Positions 11,640-23,679 of a stretch of DNA of 64,000 nucleotides are shown one piece after another. Under the pieces are notes generated by a model. It saw only the letters and a program-made list of their open reading frames with translations. It was not told where the DNA came from and did not search any database. The DNA is taken from positions 1,674,001 through 1,738,000 of the forward strand of contig NC_080421.1 of assembly GCF_029873635.1 (NCBI RefSeq). Direction: 5' to 3'. Source of the stretch: Malania oleifera (taxonomy: Eukaryota > Streptophyta > Magnoliopsida > Santalales > Ximeniaceae). Position 1 is the first letter of the stretch. The number at the start of each line of letters is the position of its first letter. Made by a program: the position numbers and the translations under genes.

Positions 11640-12520
11640 CTAGTAGAGCATGGTTAAGCACATTTATTTGGAAAAAAAGATTGTTGATTTTCTCAGGATC
11701 TTGCATGAAGTTGATTTTCTTTTAAAAAAATAAATTAATTAAGGATATGAAAATTTTCATTTACACATGAGCCAGAACAAAGAAAGAAAATCATTGTACT
11801 ATATTTTTTTTATAAAACAAAAAATAGCAAATATGAAAAGGCACTAACTAAATCAACTCTCAAAACTCGATTTGATTTTCATCTTTGGGTAAAAAAAATT
11901 AGATGTGTTTTGAAATTTTCACTTGTCATTTCATAAAATGAAAATTTGCTCACATTTGTTAATTGAAAGCTCCATGGCATCAACATTTTGAAATATTTAT
12001 AAATTATAGTTTTTGTTCAATCAACATTATAAAACCATCAACATCCCAAACTTTATCTGTTTTAAATAATATCCAACATGTCAAAATATCAACAAATTTT
12101 AAAAAATTGTATTTTATAAATATTTTTTTTTCTTTTAACAAACGAAGTTTATTATTTTTAGATAAAACAATTTCTAAGATATTCAAACATTTCCAATATC
12201 TTCAAAATTAAAAATAGGAAATCAATAAATTAAATTTATATTTAAATTTCTAAAATATTTGTACATGCACACAGTGCATGTCCAAAATATACATACACAC
12301 ATACATGCGTGCACGCACACACACATATATAATATATATACAAGATTCATGACGTACAATGCATGACTAAGGATCGATAATAAACAATTATTTAAGAGAT
12401 ATGATATAATATGTGTGTCGGTCTTAGAAGTTTGAGCTGGTTTTGTTTGGTTTAATATTTTTTAAGGCAATTTCATCACTAACATAATCCACTTGTTATT
12501 ATCAAATTTAAAATTAATTA

Positions 12521-12558
<38 letters not shown>

Positions 12559-12743
12559 TATATGAATATATTATATGGGTAGATTCCCATTTCTAAGCTA
12601 TGAACTAATTAATTAATTTAGAATAATATATTTAAACTGTTGACATAATTTAAATAATTATTAGTTTACAAGAGAACATCTTAATTAATTGATTGATGTA
12701 CAATTAAGTTCTAGAGTTTTTCATTGGACATTCTTAATTAATT
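11640..12743. other. AT-rich intergenic with (AT)n microsatellite at about 12527-12552
   Basis: No gene. A TA dinucleotide run and short CA runs (12290-12326) are the only regular features. Confidence 0.5.
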
Positions 12744-13027
12744 TGTAACGACCTCAATAAAATTATAATAATAATTATTATTAATTAATTAATTAAATAT
12801 TATTAAATTGAATTAATTAAATAAATAATATATAATATTAATATAATATAATAAAGTAATGTTATAACATTATATATATATTGAATCTTCTTTAGGAAGA
12901 TTCAATCCAATAAAGATTTCTTTCCCAGAGTCTCTCTCTCTCATCTCTCCTCGCCTTTTGTCTCTCTTTCTCTCTTCTCGATTCCCTCGACAAAATGTGC
13001 GCCGAATGAAAAAAAAAAAAATATCTT

Positions 13028-14949
13028 TGTAACGACCCAAATAATAATATTATTTGAATAATAAATAGGAAGAGAATTTTTCAGGAGTCTCGTCGACGAA
13101 CACAGGGGATTCGTTGACAAAAGCATAAGAGGACCTCGTCGACGAAGACAAGATTTCGTCAACAAGAAAATACCGAGAGGGGTGTTGGGCTATTTGAATT
13201 TCGTCGATGAGGAGGTAAGGTTCGTCGACGAAATTACTTAAGGACTCGTCGACGAGGTAACGTGTCTCGTCGACGAATCTGACCCTATAAATAATGAAAA
13301 TTCAGATTTTTATCCTATTTCATCGCAAATTACTCTCTTCTCTCTCTCTCCTACGGCCCCTCCCACTTCTCTCTTCAATTTCGGCCCCGTCAGTCGCCGG
13401 ATCGATGATCTGAAGCCACCACGATATTCTTGGCGGAGTTCTTTGCAAGTCTGCCGAAGCGGATCGTCGGTGGTACGAAGTTGAAATTTATCCCAAATCC
13501 AGGGTAAGGTCTTTTATTCAATTTTTGGCTTTCTGGTAGTCATAGGAAATGATGTAGGCAAAGAAATACTGATATTCTGTTATGAAAAATGTTGTTTTCA
13601 GGGTGTTGTGTAGGAAGCCCTGCGGGTGTTAGGCCAGTATACCATAGGGGTTTTCTAGTAGTCAGGTAAGGGAAATATGTTATGCTAGGTAATTTTACTA
13701 TGTTTCAATATAAACTATATGTTTTTAATAGATAATTATTCACGATAGAAATTTATACAGTTTATCATTTATATACAATATGTTTAAAATTTCTGTGTGG
13801 CTTAAGAATATGAAAATAGTACGGAAGTATGTTTTACAGTTTTCAGTACCATGATTATACAAATTTCAATACCATGATTATACGAATCTCAGTACCATGA
13901 TTATACAGTTTTAAATGTTATGATTATACAGTTCTCAGTACCATGACGTACAGATTACAGTTCAGTTTAGATATACAGTTGACACAATACAGTTTATTTC
14001 ATTGTCATGGTTAATACAGTTATTTCAGAATCATGGTAAAATAACTAGTTGTATATAGAGATGTATTATGTAGTATTAGATCCTGTTGAACCATACAGTT
14101 ACAGAGCACGGTACCGTTGTTACAGATATTTCAGTTATAAGTGCAACCACCTAATTAGATAATACGTGATAGTAGGTTGATCGTGTAGTGCCATAGACGT
14201 GGACAAGCTCTCCATCAGATATGGGTTGAGGAGGGAAGATCAGACCGAGGGAGTATAGTGGTTTACCCTGGTCAGCCAATCAGGGTAAATCCCACCTATG
14301 GGCCGCACAACCCTGTCATGAGAGGTTAAATCATGACACACAGTTATTCACAAGGGAAGTTTTTAGTTATTATTATGTATATACAGATTTACAGAGAATA
14401 TACTTATGTACAGTAGAAGTATTTTAAATAGTAACCTAGTATACTGATATGTTAAGCAACATGGAAAAAGTAGTGGTTTTTATTACTTGTATAGTATTTT
14501 CAGATTCAGTTATATGTGTTTATACAAAAATAGATTTTCATGGTATTGTATTCATTTGCCACACACTAGTAATAGTATATTTCGTCTTACTAAGGGTTGG
14601 CTCATCCCAATTACTTTAACATTTTTCAGGTGATCCAGGTAGGCGAGCAGATCAGGCTCGCAGATAAAGGGGTCACAATTCTACCCTGTCAGTAGAGAGT
14701 GAGTATATTTTTGGGAGTATTTTGTATAACCCTAGCCTAGTTGAGGGTATCTTGGGGAACAGTTATACATGTATGTTTTGAGAAACATGTTAGCACTCTG
14801 GTATTGTATATATTTACATATGGTTATGTTTATGTGATTTCTGCTTCTCGCTGCTTAGGTTAATGATTGGGTTTAATCCAGTATGGTATCAGAGTATGCT
14901 AAATATTATAGTATAAAAAAAAAACCCATTTAAATAGCAGGTCGTTACA
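13028..14949 (+). mobile_element. Solo LTR, family A, 1922 bp, TSD ATCTT
   Basis: Starts TGTAACGACCC and ends AGGTCGTTACA, flanked by ATCTT at 13023-13027 and 14950-14954. Order inside: palindrome array (13090-13276), TATAAATA (13286-13293), CT-rich leader, splice-like donor (GGGTAAGG, 13504) and acceptor (TTTTCAG, 13601), second donor (CAGGTAAG, 13666), a tandem repeat of about 30 bp units (13845-13950), ACGGTACCGT (14109), GGGCCGCACAACCCTGTCAT (14298), second acceptor (TTTTTCAG, 14629), and TGGTATCAGAG (14884-14894) about 60 bp from the end. No protein-coding frame. Confidence 0.85.
13090..13276 (+). promoter_or_regulatory. Array of eight TCGTCGACGA-like palindromes and TATA box
   Basis: Sites start at 13090, 13111, 13136, 13156, 13201, 13222, 13246 and 13267, with spacings 21, 25, 20, 45, 21, 24 and 21 bp. 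The last one ends 9 bp before TATAAATA (13286). Five sites are perfect TCGTCGACGA; three are variants explained by C-to-T or G-to-A changes. Confidence 0.85.
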
Positions 14950-15680
14950 ATCTTTGGGTTCCATTTTCGGCCACCAATATTTTAACTGGAGTGGATTCGT
15001 GATTAGGGCGTCATAGACACCACTCCTGAGATAAGGTAAACTATCTCTCTCTCCTCAATTTCTCTTAAATTTTAAGCCAAATTGACGATCAGACACCATC
15101 ACAGAGTCCTAATTTCGATCCTCGTCATTTTAATCAGAGCAAATTTTTGATCTGGGGATCTTAGGCACCACTCTAAAGTTAAGGTAAGAAGTACAAATTA
15201 TGTCAGTTATTTTAAAAATTCACCCAGTTAAATCATGGTATATAATTATTGGAATATTGTATATGGTTTTTTTATACTAACCCTAAGAACTAACCCCCCA
15301 TAAGGAATAACCAGAAGGGTGGTTCGTGTGCCTCCTTTTTTAGGAAAAATTGCATGTTTAAAATTAAATAGAATTTTCGGAAAACAATCGGACCAGATTT
15401 TAGAAATACGCACTTTTTCCCGACTGATTACTTAAATGAAAATTTAACGTATAACTGTGTGACATGAGATTAATTAACAAATAATTTTATATGAGTTTAT
15501 TGAAATTGTGATGGTATGATATTGTGAGTATGTGGCGTAATACTAGTTTATGGATATATGTATATATTGGATTACTGTGAAATTTTAAAATGATGGGTTC
15601 GATATGGATATGGAGATATGTCAGTTTAATTCCATTAATCATGAAGTAGTAAGTTAGATTTTGCGTTTGATTGAAAAATA

Positions 15681-15900
15681 TGAAGTGATGAGGTTCAGTA
15701 TAGAAACTCTATGTGAAGTCTATACTGATATCGAAGGCCTGTGTGGCAAATAAATTGAAGTGGTGATGACCAGTATAAAAACTCTGTGTGAAATCTATCT
15801 TGATGCTGAAGGCCTATGTGGCAAATAAATTGAAGTGGTGATGCTTAGTATAAAAACTTTGTGTAAAGTCTATAGTGATGTCGAATTGGGACACGCGCCA
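15681..15900 (+). repeat. Tandem repeat, 75 bp unit, three copies
   Basis: TGAAGTGATG or TGAAGTGGTGATG recurs at 15681, 15756 and 15831, each followed by 'agtataaaaactctgtgtgaa' and 'ggcctgtgtggcaaataaat'-like phrases. Confidence 0.85.
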
Positions 15901-16972
15901 TTCATCTAGAATCAATGAGCCATTAGGTTGCAAATGTAATTTATTAACAACATCTGCATAGTCTAGATCTAGTAACTATTTTTTTAGAGAGAGAGTGAAG
16001 TGTAGTCAGTTTTTGGACTTTGACATTTTTGAGTACTTTCTTACCTTAATGGTATGGTTGATTTATGCCAATGGGACATTTGAATATGTATATTTTTTTG
16101 AATGACATGTGTTGTCTAATTTTTAGATTTGACATGTTCGAGCATTTATCGTGTGACAAGCCAAATTTTTAAAGTGAGAAAACTACTTTATAAAGTTCAA
16201 TGAAACAATTGATGTTCATCATGGAGTGATTTTTGGGTCTACAAAATAGGTGTAGATATATTAGAATTTTTGTTTTTATCTGATAAAGTCATATTTTTTA
16301 AGTTTTAAATGTATGAAAAAAGTCGTAATCGAATAACTTTTTTATTATTTGGACGCAGAAATTAATCTCTAGCCAACATTTTCAGATACTTTTTTTATTT
16401 AAATGGAAAAAATAATGTATTAAATTGTTACTTTTAAAACTAACTAAACCATAAACATCCGCCTTGTTTGTGGCTTAAAGCTCTATTAATTACAAGGTAC
16501 GGGTCGATATGTTAAAGCCTTTTATTTATTTATTTCATTTCATAAACAGGTTTTATTACAATTTAAAATGCATGAAAATAGTCATAATCGAGTGACTTTT
16601 TCTTTCTTTGAAAATAAAATTCTATGTAATTGTCTAGATAGCGTTACATTCCTTGCATGACATGTGCTATATCATTTTGGATTTATCTAGATATTAGTAA
16701 TCTCGAGATGGCCACTGCTTGAAGCCCGAGAGATCATATCACAGTGGTAGTTGCCTAGTTGGAATGATAGAATAACTCTTTCCGATGTTTTAGTTTTTTT
16801 TTTTTTTTTTTTTTTAACATTCTCCTATCATAACAATGTTATTTTTGTGTTAGTATTCTTATTGTGAAATTTCATCCTAGCTAGGGTTATATGCGCGCGT
16901 ACACACAATAAATACGGAAAATAGAAAAAATTAACAGAGAGAGGAAGAATACGAATTTACATGATTTGATAA
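15901..16972. other. Intergenic; no gene seen, poly-T run at about 16794-16816
   Basis: No coding frame or element boundary recognised apart from a long T homopolymer. Confidence 0.5.
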
Positions 16973-17492
16973 TGTAAGGACCCAAACTCGAGTAAATTCT
17001 CATATAAAAATTTTTCAGCGGACGCAAATAAATTTAAATTATTTTTATTACCAAAGCACTAATTAGTTTTATTACAATTATATGTTTCAATTATTAAAAT
17101 GTAAAATTCTAAAATTTTAAAATATACAAACATATTCTAAATTGTATTATGCTAAATTTTTATTTCTACTCTACTCTCTCTACTTTCGCCCATGCACTTG
17201 CTACTCCAGATTTCTATACGCTCCTCAAAATGATCTGAAATGTAAAATAATGATTGAGATGAGATGATGCTTAGTAAGTAAATAAGATTATTATTAGTAT
17301 GTGGTCAAAATGAGCTTTCATAATTTCGTAAAATAATATTTAATACTATAATTTCAAGAATGCTTTTAAAATAAATGTAAATTTAAAATTTCTGCATAAA
17401 AACTTTTACCATCAACTACAACGATAAAATTTTATAATCATATACTATAACTACTAAATTAAACTTTTAATTTTAAAAATTGTAATTATAAT

Positions 17493-17499
<7 letters not shown>

Positions 17500-17528
<29 letters not shown>
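17500..17528. repeat. (AT)n microsatellite
   Basis: Uninterrupted AT dinucleotide run of about 29 bp. Confidence 0.9.
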
Positions 17529-17530
<2 letters not shown>

Positions 17531-18934
17531 CCTTATACGTTTCCTTTAGATCATCATTTAGGCACAATAATGGTTATGTTCATATAAACTAATACTTTAC
17601 CTTGAAATCATCAATAACTCTGTACACGTAATTAAATATGTATATACATATATTGTAAAAATCACCCTTAGGTCTGTTAATCGTAAGTCATGTTTACCCC
17701 ATGACTGGGTTGTGTGGTCCGAAGACTAAACTTAGTTGGCTGGCTGGCCAAACAAAATTAACGTACATCATCATTAAGTGAGATTTTCCCTATTAAATCT
17801 TGATCCGACCCAAGTGTGCATTCAGGAGAAATTCACTACCATATAAAACAACTCTGTAAACAGTGTTAGTGCACTTTGATTCGTTTAAACTTTAAGTTGC
17901 GGTACCAAACATTAGTAATTTTCTGTATCGTTTGAACCATAAGAGGTTTTAAAAATTTTTTTATTATATAATTTCTACAATTAAAATAATACTATGAAAA
18001 TCTTATTTTTATTCATATTTTCATGAAATACGCAACATAAAAAAAAATCAACTCGTGTAATCTTTACTCATATTCTCGTGAAATATGTAACGTATAAATA
18101 AACTTATGTCACACAATTTTAGTGTTAAAAATATTTTATTGAATAAAAATTAATGATGTAAAATATTCAAGGGGTTTAGAACATTTCTTAATTCAAAAAT
18201 AAATGCAAGTATATTAAAGATAAAATTAGTATAATTAAATATGCGTAAAAATAAACTCAAGACAATTTTATAAAACTAACATAATCGAAATTTTATTACA
18301 AATAAATTCGGGTATGAATTTTAAATAAAAATCTAACATAATCGAATTTACTTATAAGTAACTCGGGTATGAATTTTAATAAAAGTCTAACATAATCAAT
18401 TTCCTTATCTCTTCCTTTATCTTTTGCTACGAATACAATGAATATTTCTAAAAAATGATATCGGAAAGAGTGGGTGAGTGAGAATTTTAACTATAACGAA
18501 AATTCTTCTTTCACCACTAATTCTTTCACTCACTAATCTTTCTCTTCCTTAAAAATTTTTTTGTGAAAAATGAAGGTTGAGAGATTTCTATTTATAGAAA
18601 AATTTTGGTGAAGAAAATTGAATTTGTAAAAGTGTGGGGAGTGGGGTGAAATTATAATTTTTTAAAATTAAGAAATAGGCATGAGATGGGTTAGGCATGG
18701 GTTAGGTATGGGATAGGGATGAAGGTCATGTGCGAGTACTTGCCACCACTCCCATTTAATTAATTAATTAATATATTTTTTTAATTTTTTAAAATCATTA
18801 TTATTGTAATGACCCGAAAAATAATGACATTTAAATAATAATAAAAAAAGAGAAATAAAAATCGGAAACAGAAGGAGGCAGTCGACGACGTTGCATCTTG
18901 GAGAGGATAAATCCCATATAAATTCTTTAGCTAC

Positions 18935-18965
18935 TCGTCGACGAATATAGGGGACTCGTCGACCA
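18935..18965 (+). promoter_or_regulatory. Promoter palindromes, part 1 (before nested insertion)
   Basis: TCGTCGACGA at 18935 and TCGTCGACCA at 18956, 21 bp apart. A related AGTCGACGACG lies at about 18880. The array resumes at 21534 beyond the nested element. Confidence 0.7.
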
Positions 18966-19194
18966 GGGTATATGTAAAGACCCGAAAATTTAAAAGGATT
19001 AAAATAATTTAGAAAAAATAATAATAAATAAATAACAAATAAAAAAAATGACGTGGGAAAAAGGAAAAAAAATTAAATTAAAAAATAAAAATTTAAGAAA
19101 TTAAATTAAATTAAGATAAATTAAATAATTAAATAACTAATTATTAAATTAAATATTATTATATTGGATTTAAAAATAATAATAATTAAAATAA

Positions 19195-19195
19195 G

Positions 19196-19235
<40 letters not shown>

Positions 19236-19236
19236 A
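19195..19236. repeat. (TA)n(TG)n microsatellite
   Basis: Compound dinucleotide run. Confidence 0.9.
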
Positions 19237-20304
19237 AGTTAAAGTAATATATAATATATATATTTATATAAAGTTAAGAATCTGACAGAAGATAAGAAAG
19301 AAGAAGAAGGAAGAAGAAGATCAGGCACAGAACCCCCCCTGTGAAATTTTCCTGTGCGCGCGCCAACCGTCCGTCTCCACTTCTCTCCTTCTCTCAATTA
19401 CTCGGCAAGTTTGCGAAGGATCGGAAAACGGAAGGTGCCGTTGGAATCCTGGTTCCGCTGCCGACATTTCTACTGGAGCAGATTTTTCATGGAAACGACT
19501 TAGGCACTGCTCCTGGGGAAAGGTAATTTTTTTCTATTTTCTCAATTTTGCCGTTAATATGTGGTTAAATCGATGAACGGACCCCACCACGGGGTCCTAG
19601 TCGTCGTTTACGTCATTTTGACGTAGGTAATTTGTCAATTGGGATTTTCTAAACCCTACTCCAAAGCGAGAGTGGGATTTGAAAAATTTGGCAATTTGGC
19701 TAAATTTAAGGGTTTTATTATTTATTTAGAAATTATGACCCTAAGAAGTATTAAATTAATATTTTATTCAATAATAATTTATTGGAATTAGGAATTTAAT
19801 TTCAGGGTCCGGGTGAGCGCCGCAGGTATTTTTCGGAGTCCCTATTGACGTAGTTCAAGAAATCAGGTAAGGGAAAAAATATATATTAAATCAGAATTTT
19901 TATAAATTTAATGGAAAAAATAAATTATGTTATATATACGTGTATATATTTCAGTATGAGTAAAATGCCAACTGTTTAAATTATATTTTTTCGAATTTAG
20001 GGCTGTTTATTAGATATGTATATGCAAAAATGAACTAATGAAAGTGGGAAATTTTTTCAGGATAATTAAGTAAAAAATGAAAGGTATTTTCAGGATATAA
20101 ATATTAAATGTTGGTTGGCTTATTTTACAGGTAGTGTATGAATTTTTATTGCTAAATTTTGTGGCATGAGATTCTGTGCAAATATATGTTAAATGTATGA
20201 GATGCAGGCTAAGTAAGTAAAGCAATGAAAATAAAATATGATATGGACAATGTTGCCTGTGTATGTTAAATGCAACCATGTAAATGTAAGACAACTGAAA
20301 GAGA

Positions 20305-20425
20305 GTCATGTTAGCAGATCTAGCACACTTCTGTGTAGACTAACTGATGACAGCTAAAAGGAGCTGTGTTAGCAGATTTAGCACGTTTCTACGTAGACTA
20401 ACTGATGATGGCTAAAGACCAGCTG
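20305..20425 (+). repeat. Tandem repeat in family B LTR, about 68 bp unit, two copies
   Basis: 'gttagcagat' then 'tagcac', 'cttctgtgtagactaactg' and 'atgacagctaaa' occurs at about 20309 and again at about 20367. Confidence 0.7.
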
Positions 20426-21533
20426 TAGTACGAAGTAATGAAATGAAATGTTATGCAATGAAATGACAATGAAATGAAATGAAAAATGTAAATTATGTAA
20501 ATGGGAAAGAGCCACTTAAAGTGAAACGAAATGCAAAGTTAAGTTATGAACAGGAATGAATGTGTGAATGTATAATGACAGAAAAGAATGATGTATTATG
20601 ATAATAGAAGTATGTATGTACGTAAAACATGTTACGATTGGGCGAGGCGTACCTTTCGCCTGAGGGCTTGTTGAGTAAGGCGAGTGCACTAGTAGCTTCA
20701 GATGTGGCAGTAGCTACATAACGCACTAGGGCAGAGGGAACCTACTTGTTTGGGCGGGTAGAATTCCCAATCCTTAGGGCCTTTGCCAGTAAACTATTGT
20801 TGAACGTGTGAGTACGAGATCAGTTTAACACTTGCGGGCTTACTGACTAAGGTGAGTGCCCTGGTATGCTTAAATTGTGACATTCGGGTTGTTAAATGTA
20901 TCAGAGCAGAGGGGTGCTACTTGTATGGGCGGGTAATCACCCCTATCCTTGGGTAATCTCGTGGGTTAAACATTTGCATGTTCTTTGATTAGGTTCAGAG
21001 AATGATTTCAGGAAATTATGTTAATGATTTGTAAATATTATAAAATGATATGTATAATCTCATGTTGGCCACACACTGCTTTAATATATGGTTTCTTCCC
21101 TTACTGAGATGTGTCTCACCCGAATATAAATTTATCTTTTTTTTCAGGATTTCTTCGAGATCGAGTTTTGAGAGCTCGAGGTTTTTATAGCGTTATTGGG
21201 GAATATAAAAAGTAAAGGGTATATTTCTATGTTAATTTTGAGATGTACAAAATTTATGTTTTACGTCCTTATATTTTAAGTCTGTGGAGAAAAGAAAGTT
21301 TGTGAACATACTGAATTATTTTGGGAATTATGTAGATTTATGGAAATGCAGGTGTTGGATGATTTATTATAGATTATAGTTAGAATTAGTAAACTCTGGT
21401 ATTATGTTATATGGAGATTATGATCATGTTTTTCCGCTGCGTATGTTTTGGAATATGATTTATGAGGATATGATCAGGTATAACGCACCGGACCCGGGTT
21501 TAAGGGTTTGGGGCGCTTCAGTATAACCTGAGC

Positions 21534-21672
21534 TCATTGACGAGGATAGGATTCATTGACGAGAAGATACCAAAAGAGAATTTTGGGAGATCGAAATTCG
21601 TCGACGTGGGTTGGAGTTCGTCAACAAACTTACTACAGGACTCGTCGACGAGGTGACGTGGCTCATCAACGA
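21534..21672 (+). promoter_or_regulatory. Promoter palindromes, part 2, and TATA box
   Basis: Sites start at 21534, 21553, 21598, 21618, 21642 and 21663 (spacings 19, 45, 20, 24, 21), and the last ends 9 bp before TATAAATAG (21682). This is the downstream part of the family A array displaced by the nested insertion. Confidence 0.8.
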
Positions 21673-22329
21673 ATCCTGCAGTATAAATAGGGATTGAACG
21701 TGATTTTCAGTCATTTTTTTCTGCGCAGAGCTTCCCTTTCTCTTACCCTCTGGTTTCTCCTCCTTCTCTCTTCGATTTCGGACCGAATTTTCGCCGGTTG
21801 AGGATTTGAAGCCACTACGACGTTCTTGGAAAAGTTCTCTGCAAGTCTGTCGGAGCGGGTCGTCGATGGGGCTGAGTTGGAAACTATCCCAAATCTAGGG
21901 TAAGACTTTCTACTTAGTATTTGGTTAATTGATAGTTGTAGGAAGTGATATATGCGTAAAATACTGAACTTTAGTTCTACGAAATTCCGTTTTCAGGATG
22001 TTGAGGAACCTTGCGGATGCGGGACAAATTTTTTTAGGAGCTTTTCAGGAATCAGGTGAGGGGATAAACTAAGTTAGTTCTTTTAAGAAAATGTATGTAT
22101 ATGTAGCATTTGATTTCAAGAAATTAAATATGTCTATATATATGATTTATATTTGAGAAAACACTGTTGAAAATAATGGTATGTTGAGTGTGCGAAAAAC
22201 CTGTTTAGTGTGGCATGAGTAGAAATTAATATGAAATACTGTTTTCTAAGAATGTGTTAATGCTACGGATTTTTATAATGAAAAACCGAAGTACAGGCGG
22301 AGATTTTTATATGTTTTACCGAAGTACAG

Positions 22330-22565
22330 TTTGTGCTATGTATATGATTTTCTAGCGTACGGACCAAACTATGTATATGATTTGCCGGCGTACGAGTTGA
22401 GCTATGGATGTGATTTGCCAACGTACGGGTTGTGCTATGATATGATTTGCCAGCGTACGAACCGAGCTATGGATGTGATTTGCCAACATATGGGTTGTGC
22501 TATGATATAATGTCGGCGTACGGGCCGAGCTATGGTAAAATGTGTAATACTGGCGTACGGGCCGA
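22330..22565 (+). repeat. Tandem repeat in family A LTR ('gtacg...gagctatg')
   Basis: Repeated phrases 'tttgccagcgtacg' and 'gagctatggatgtgatttgcc' recur about every 45-60 bp in at least four imperfect copies. Confidence 0.7.
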
Positions 22566-23568
22566 TGATTTTCATGACATACATATACATGCAAAATGAT
22601 ATGATTGATCTGATAATTAATGATATGAAATATCCATGTATCACAGTTTTAGTATATGTTATATGATATCAGAACCTAGTTGGCTTGGTTTAGGCTAGCA
22701 CTTGCACGATATCGTTGCTATGTGTCCATGGTCATCATAATCATGATATCTGTGTTAACGCCGCTGTACGGAGTGGTGTGAGATTGGATGGTCGATGTGG
22801 TTTTTAAGAAGTGTGTGACCTCCCCTGGTGTACAGACTAGGTCAGGTAGACCCATCAGACTTACAGATTGTACTTTTGACTTGGCAGTGGTCGGCCAACC
22901 ATTGTCAGGTCCCGCCTTCGGGCCACACAACCCAATCATGTGGGGGTAATACATGAAAACAGTCAGTTAACCTACCAGGAATATTTTTGTATTATTGTTA
23001 TTATATGAGATGAAATATGTTTATGAAAATACAGTATGTTCTACCATGTTTTGATAATATATATGTTTTCCCAGATTTGACAAAATAGTTATTGAATATG
23101 TTCTGTATGGTATATGTATAACACGAAATACTCATGTTGTCACACACTGATATTGATTTATTTTCCTTATTGAGAGGTGTCTCACTCCAAAATTTTATAA
23201 ACTATTTAGGAGCCCCAGATAGGAGAGCGGGAAAAGCCCCACTGATCTAGTGCTGTTTATTTGCCCTCTTTGAAGGGTAAGTTTTAGTAGGGACAATTGA
23301 ATTTTGTGGGAAATGTCCCTAGTTTTTGTTTTGGGATGTATATACTAAAATACAGTGGATATAGTGACTTTGGTATTTGTGGTATTGCGATGGATGTTTT
23401 CGTATTTATAACATTGTGATTGCCTGTTTTTTACTGCTTAGACTTCCATTATATGTTCTGATGCATCCCTGGTACCCATGGGTCTAGGTGGATTATGATT
23501 TGCTGAGTTGAGATATGTGATTTTGTAATATGGAAAAAAAAAATGTGGAAATTAAGCAGGTCATCACA

Positions 23569-23612
<44 letters not shown>
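23569..23612. repeat. (ATT)n microsatellite
   Basis: Long ATT run adjoining the 3' target-site duplication of the 18805-23568 element; a second ATT run lies at about 23877-23911. Confidence 0.9.
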
Positions 23613-23613
<1 letters not shown>

Positions 23614-23679
23614 GTTATCATTGTAATTATTTTTAAACTATGTTTTAGTATTTTTTTTAAATAATTAAATTCAAATTTC

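Larger units (their letters stand above)
12744..15900 (+). mobile_element. Family B-like LTR fragment, split by a family A solo LTR
   Basis: Starts TGTAACGACCTCAATAAAAT. It is cut at 13027 by the 13028-14949 element and resumes at 14955. The resumed part (GGAGTGGATTCGTGATTAGGGC, CACCACTCCTGAGATAAGGTAA) resembles the equivalent part of the family B copy at 19468-19523. A CT-rich leader (12928-12975) precedes the break. The 3' end with its CA terminus and TSD was not found, so the element is probably truncated near 15900. Confidence 0.5.
18973..21520 (+). mobile_element. Solo LTR, family B, 2548 bp, TSD GTATA
   Basis: Starts TGTAAAGACCCGAAAAT and ends GGGGCGCTTCA, flanked by GTATA (18968-18972 and 21521-21525). 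It lacks the GTCGAC array. It contains a TA/TG microsatellite (19197-19235), a possible leader (19280-19520) ending in a donor-like GGAAAGGTAAT, a tandem repeat of about 68 bp at 20305-20420, and a TTACTGAGATGTGTCTCACC block (21104). The open frame at 19341-19526 falls in the leader and has no recognisable domain. Confidence 0.82.
18805..23568 (+). mobile_element. Solo LTR, family A, TSD ATTAT, split by an inner LTR
   Basis: Starts TGTAATGACCCG and ends AGGTCATCACA, with ATTAT on both sides (18800-18804 and 23569-23573). The inner LTR at 18973-21520 interrupts its promoter array; without it the unit is about 2.2 kb. After the break come the rest of the palindromes, TATAAATAG (21682), leader, donor (21900), acceptor (TTTTCAG, 21996), donor (CAGGTGAG, 22056), a tandem repeat, the GGGCCACACAACCC block (22919) and GAGAGGTGTCTCAC (23174). 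Confidence 0.82.

Noticed and set aside
13090-13276. Regularly spaced palindromes as a CRISPR array
   Set aside because: Repeats are only 10 bp, linkers are 10-15 bp and partly conserved between copies, and the setting is a plant LTR promoter.
13028-14949. TGTAACGACC/GGTCGTTACA inverted ends as DNA transposon TIRs
   Set aside because: The inverted match is about 10 bp, ends are TG...CA, TSDs are 5 bp and there is a TATA box with long leader, all of which fit an LTR better.
22352-22644. Minus-strand repeat proteins (several overlapping frames)
   Set aside because: They are translations of the LTR tandem repeat at 22330-22565.
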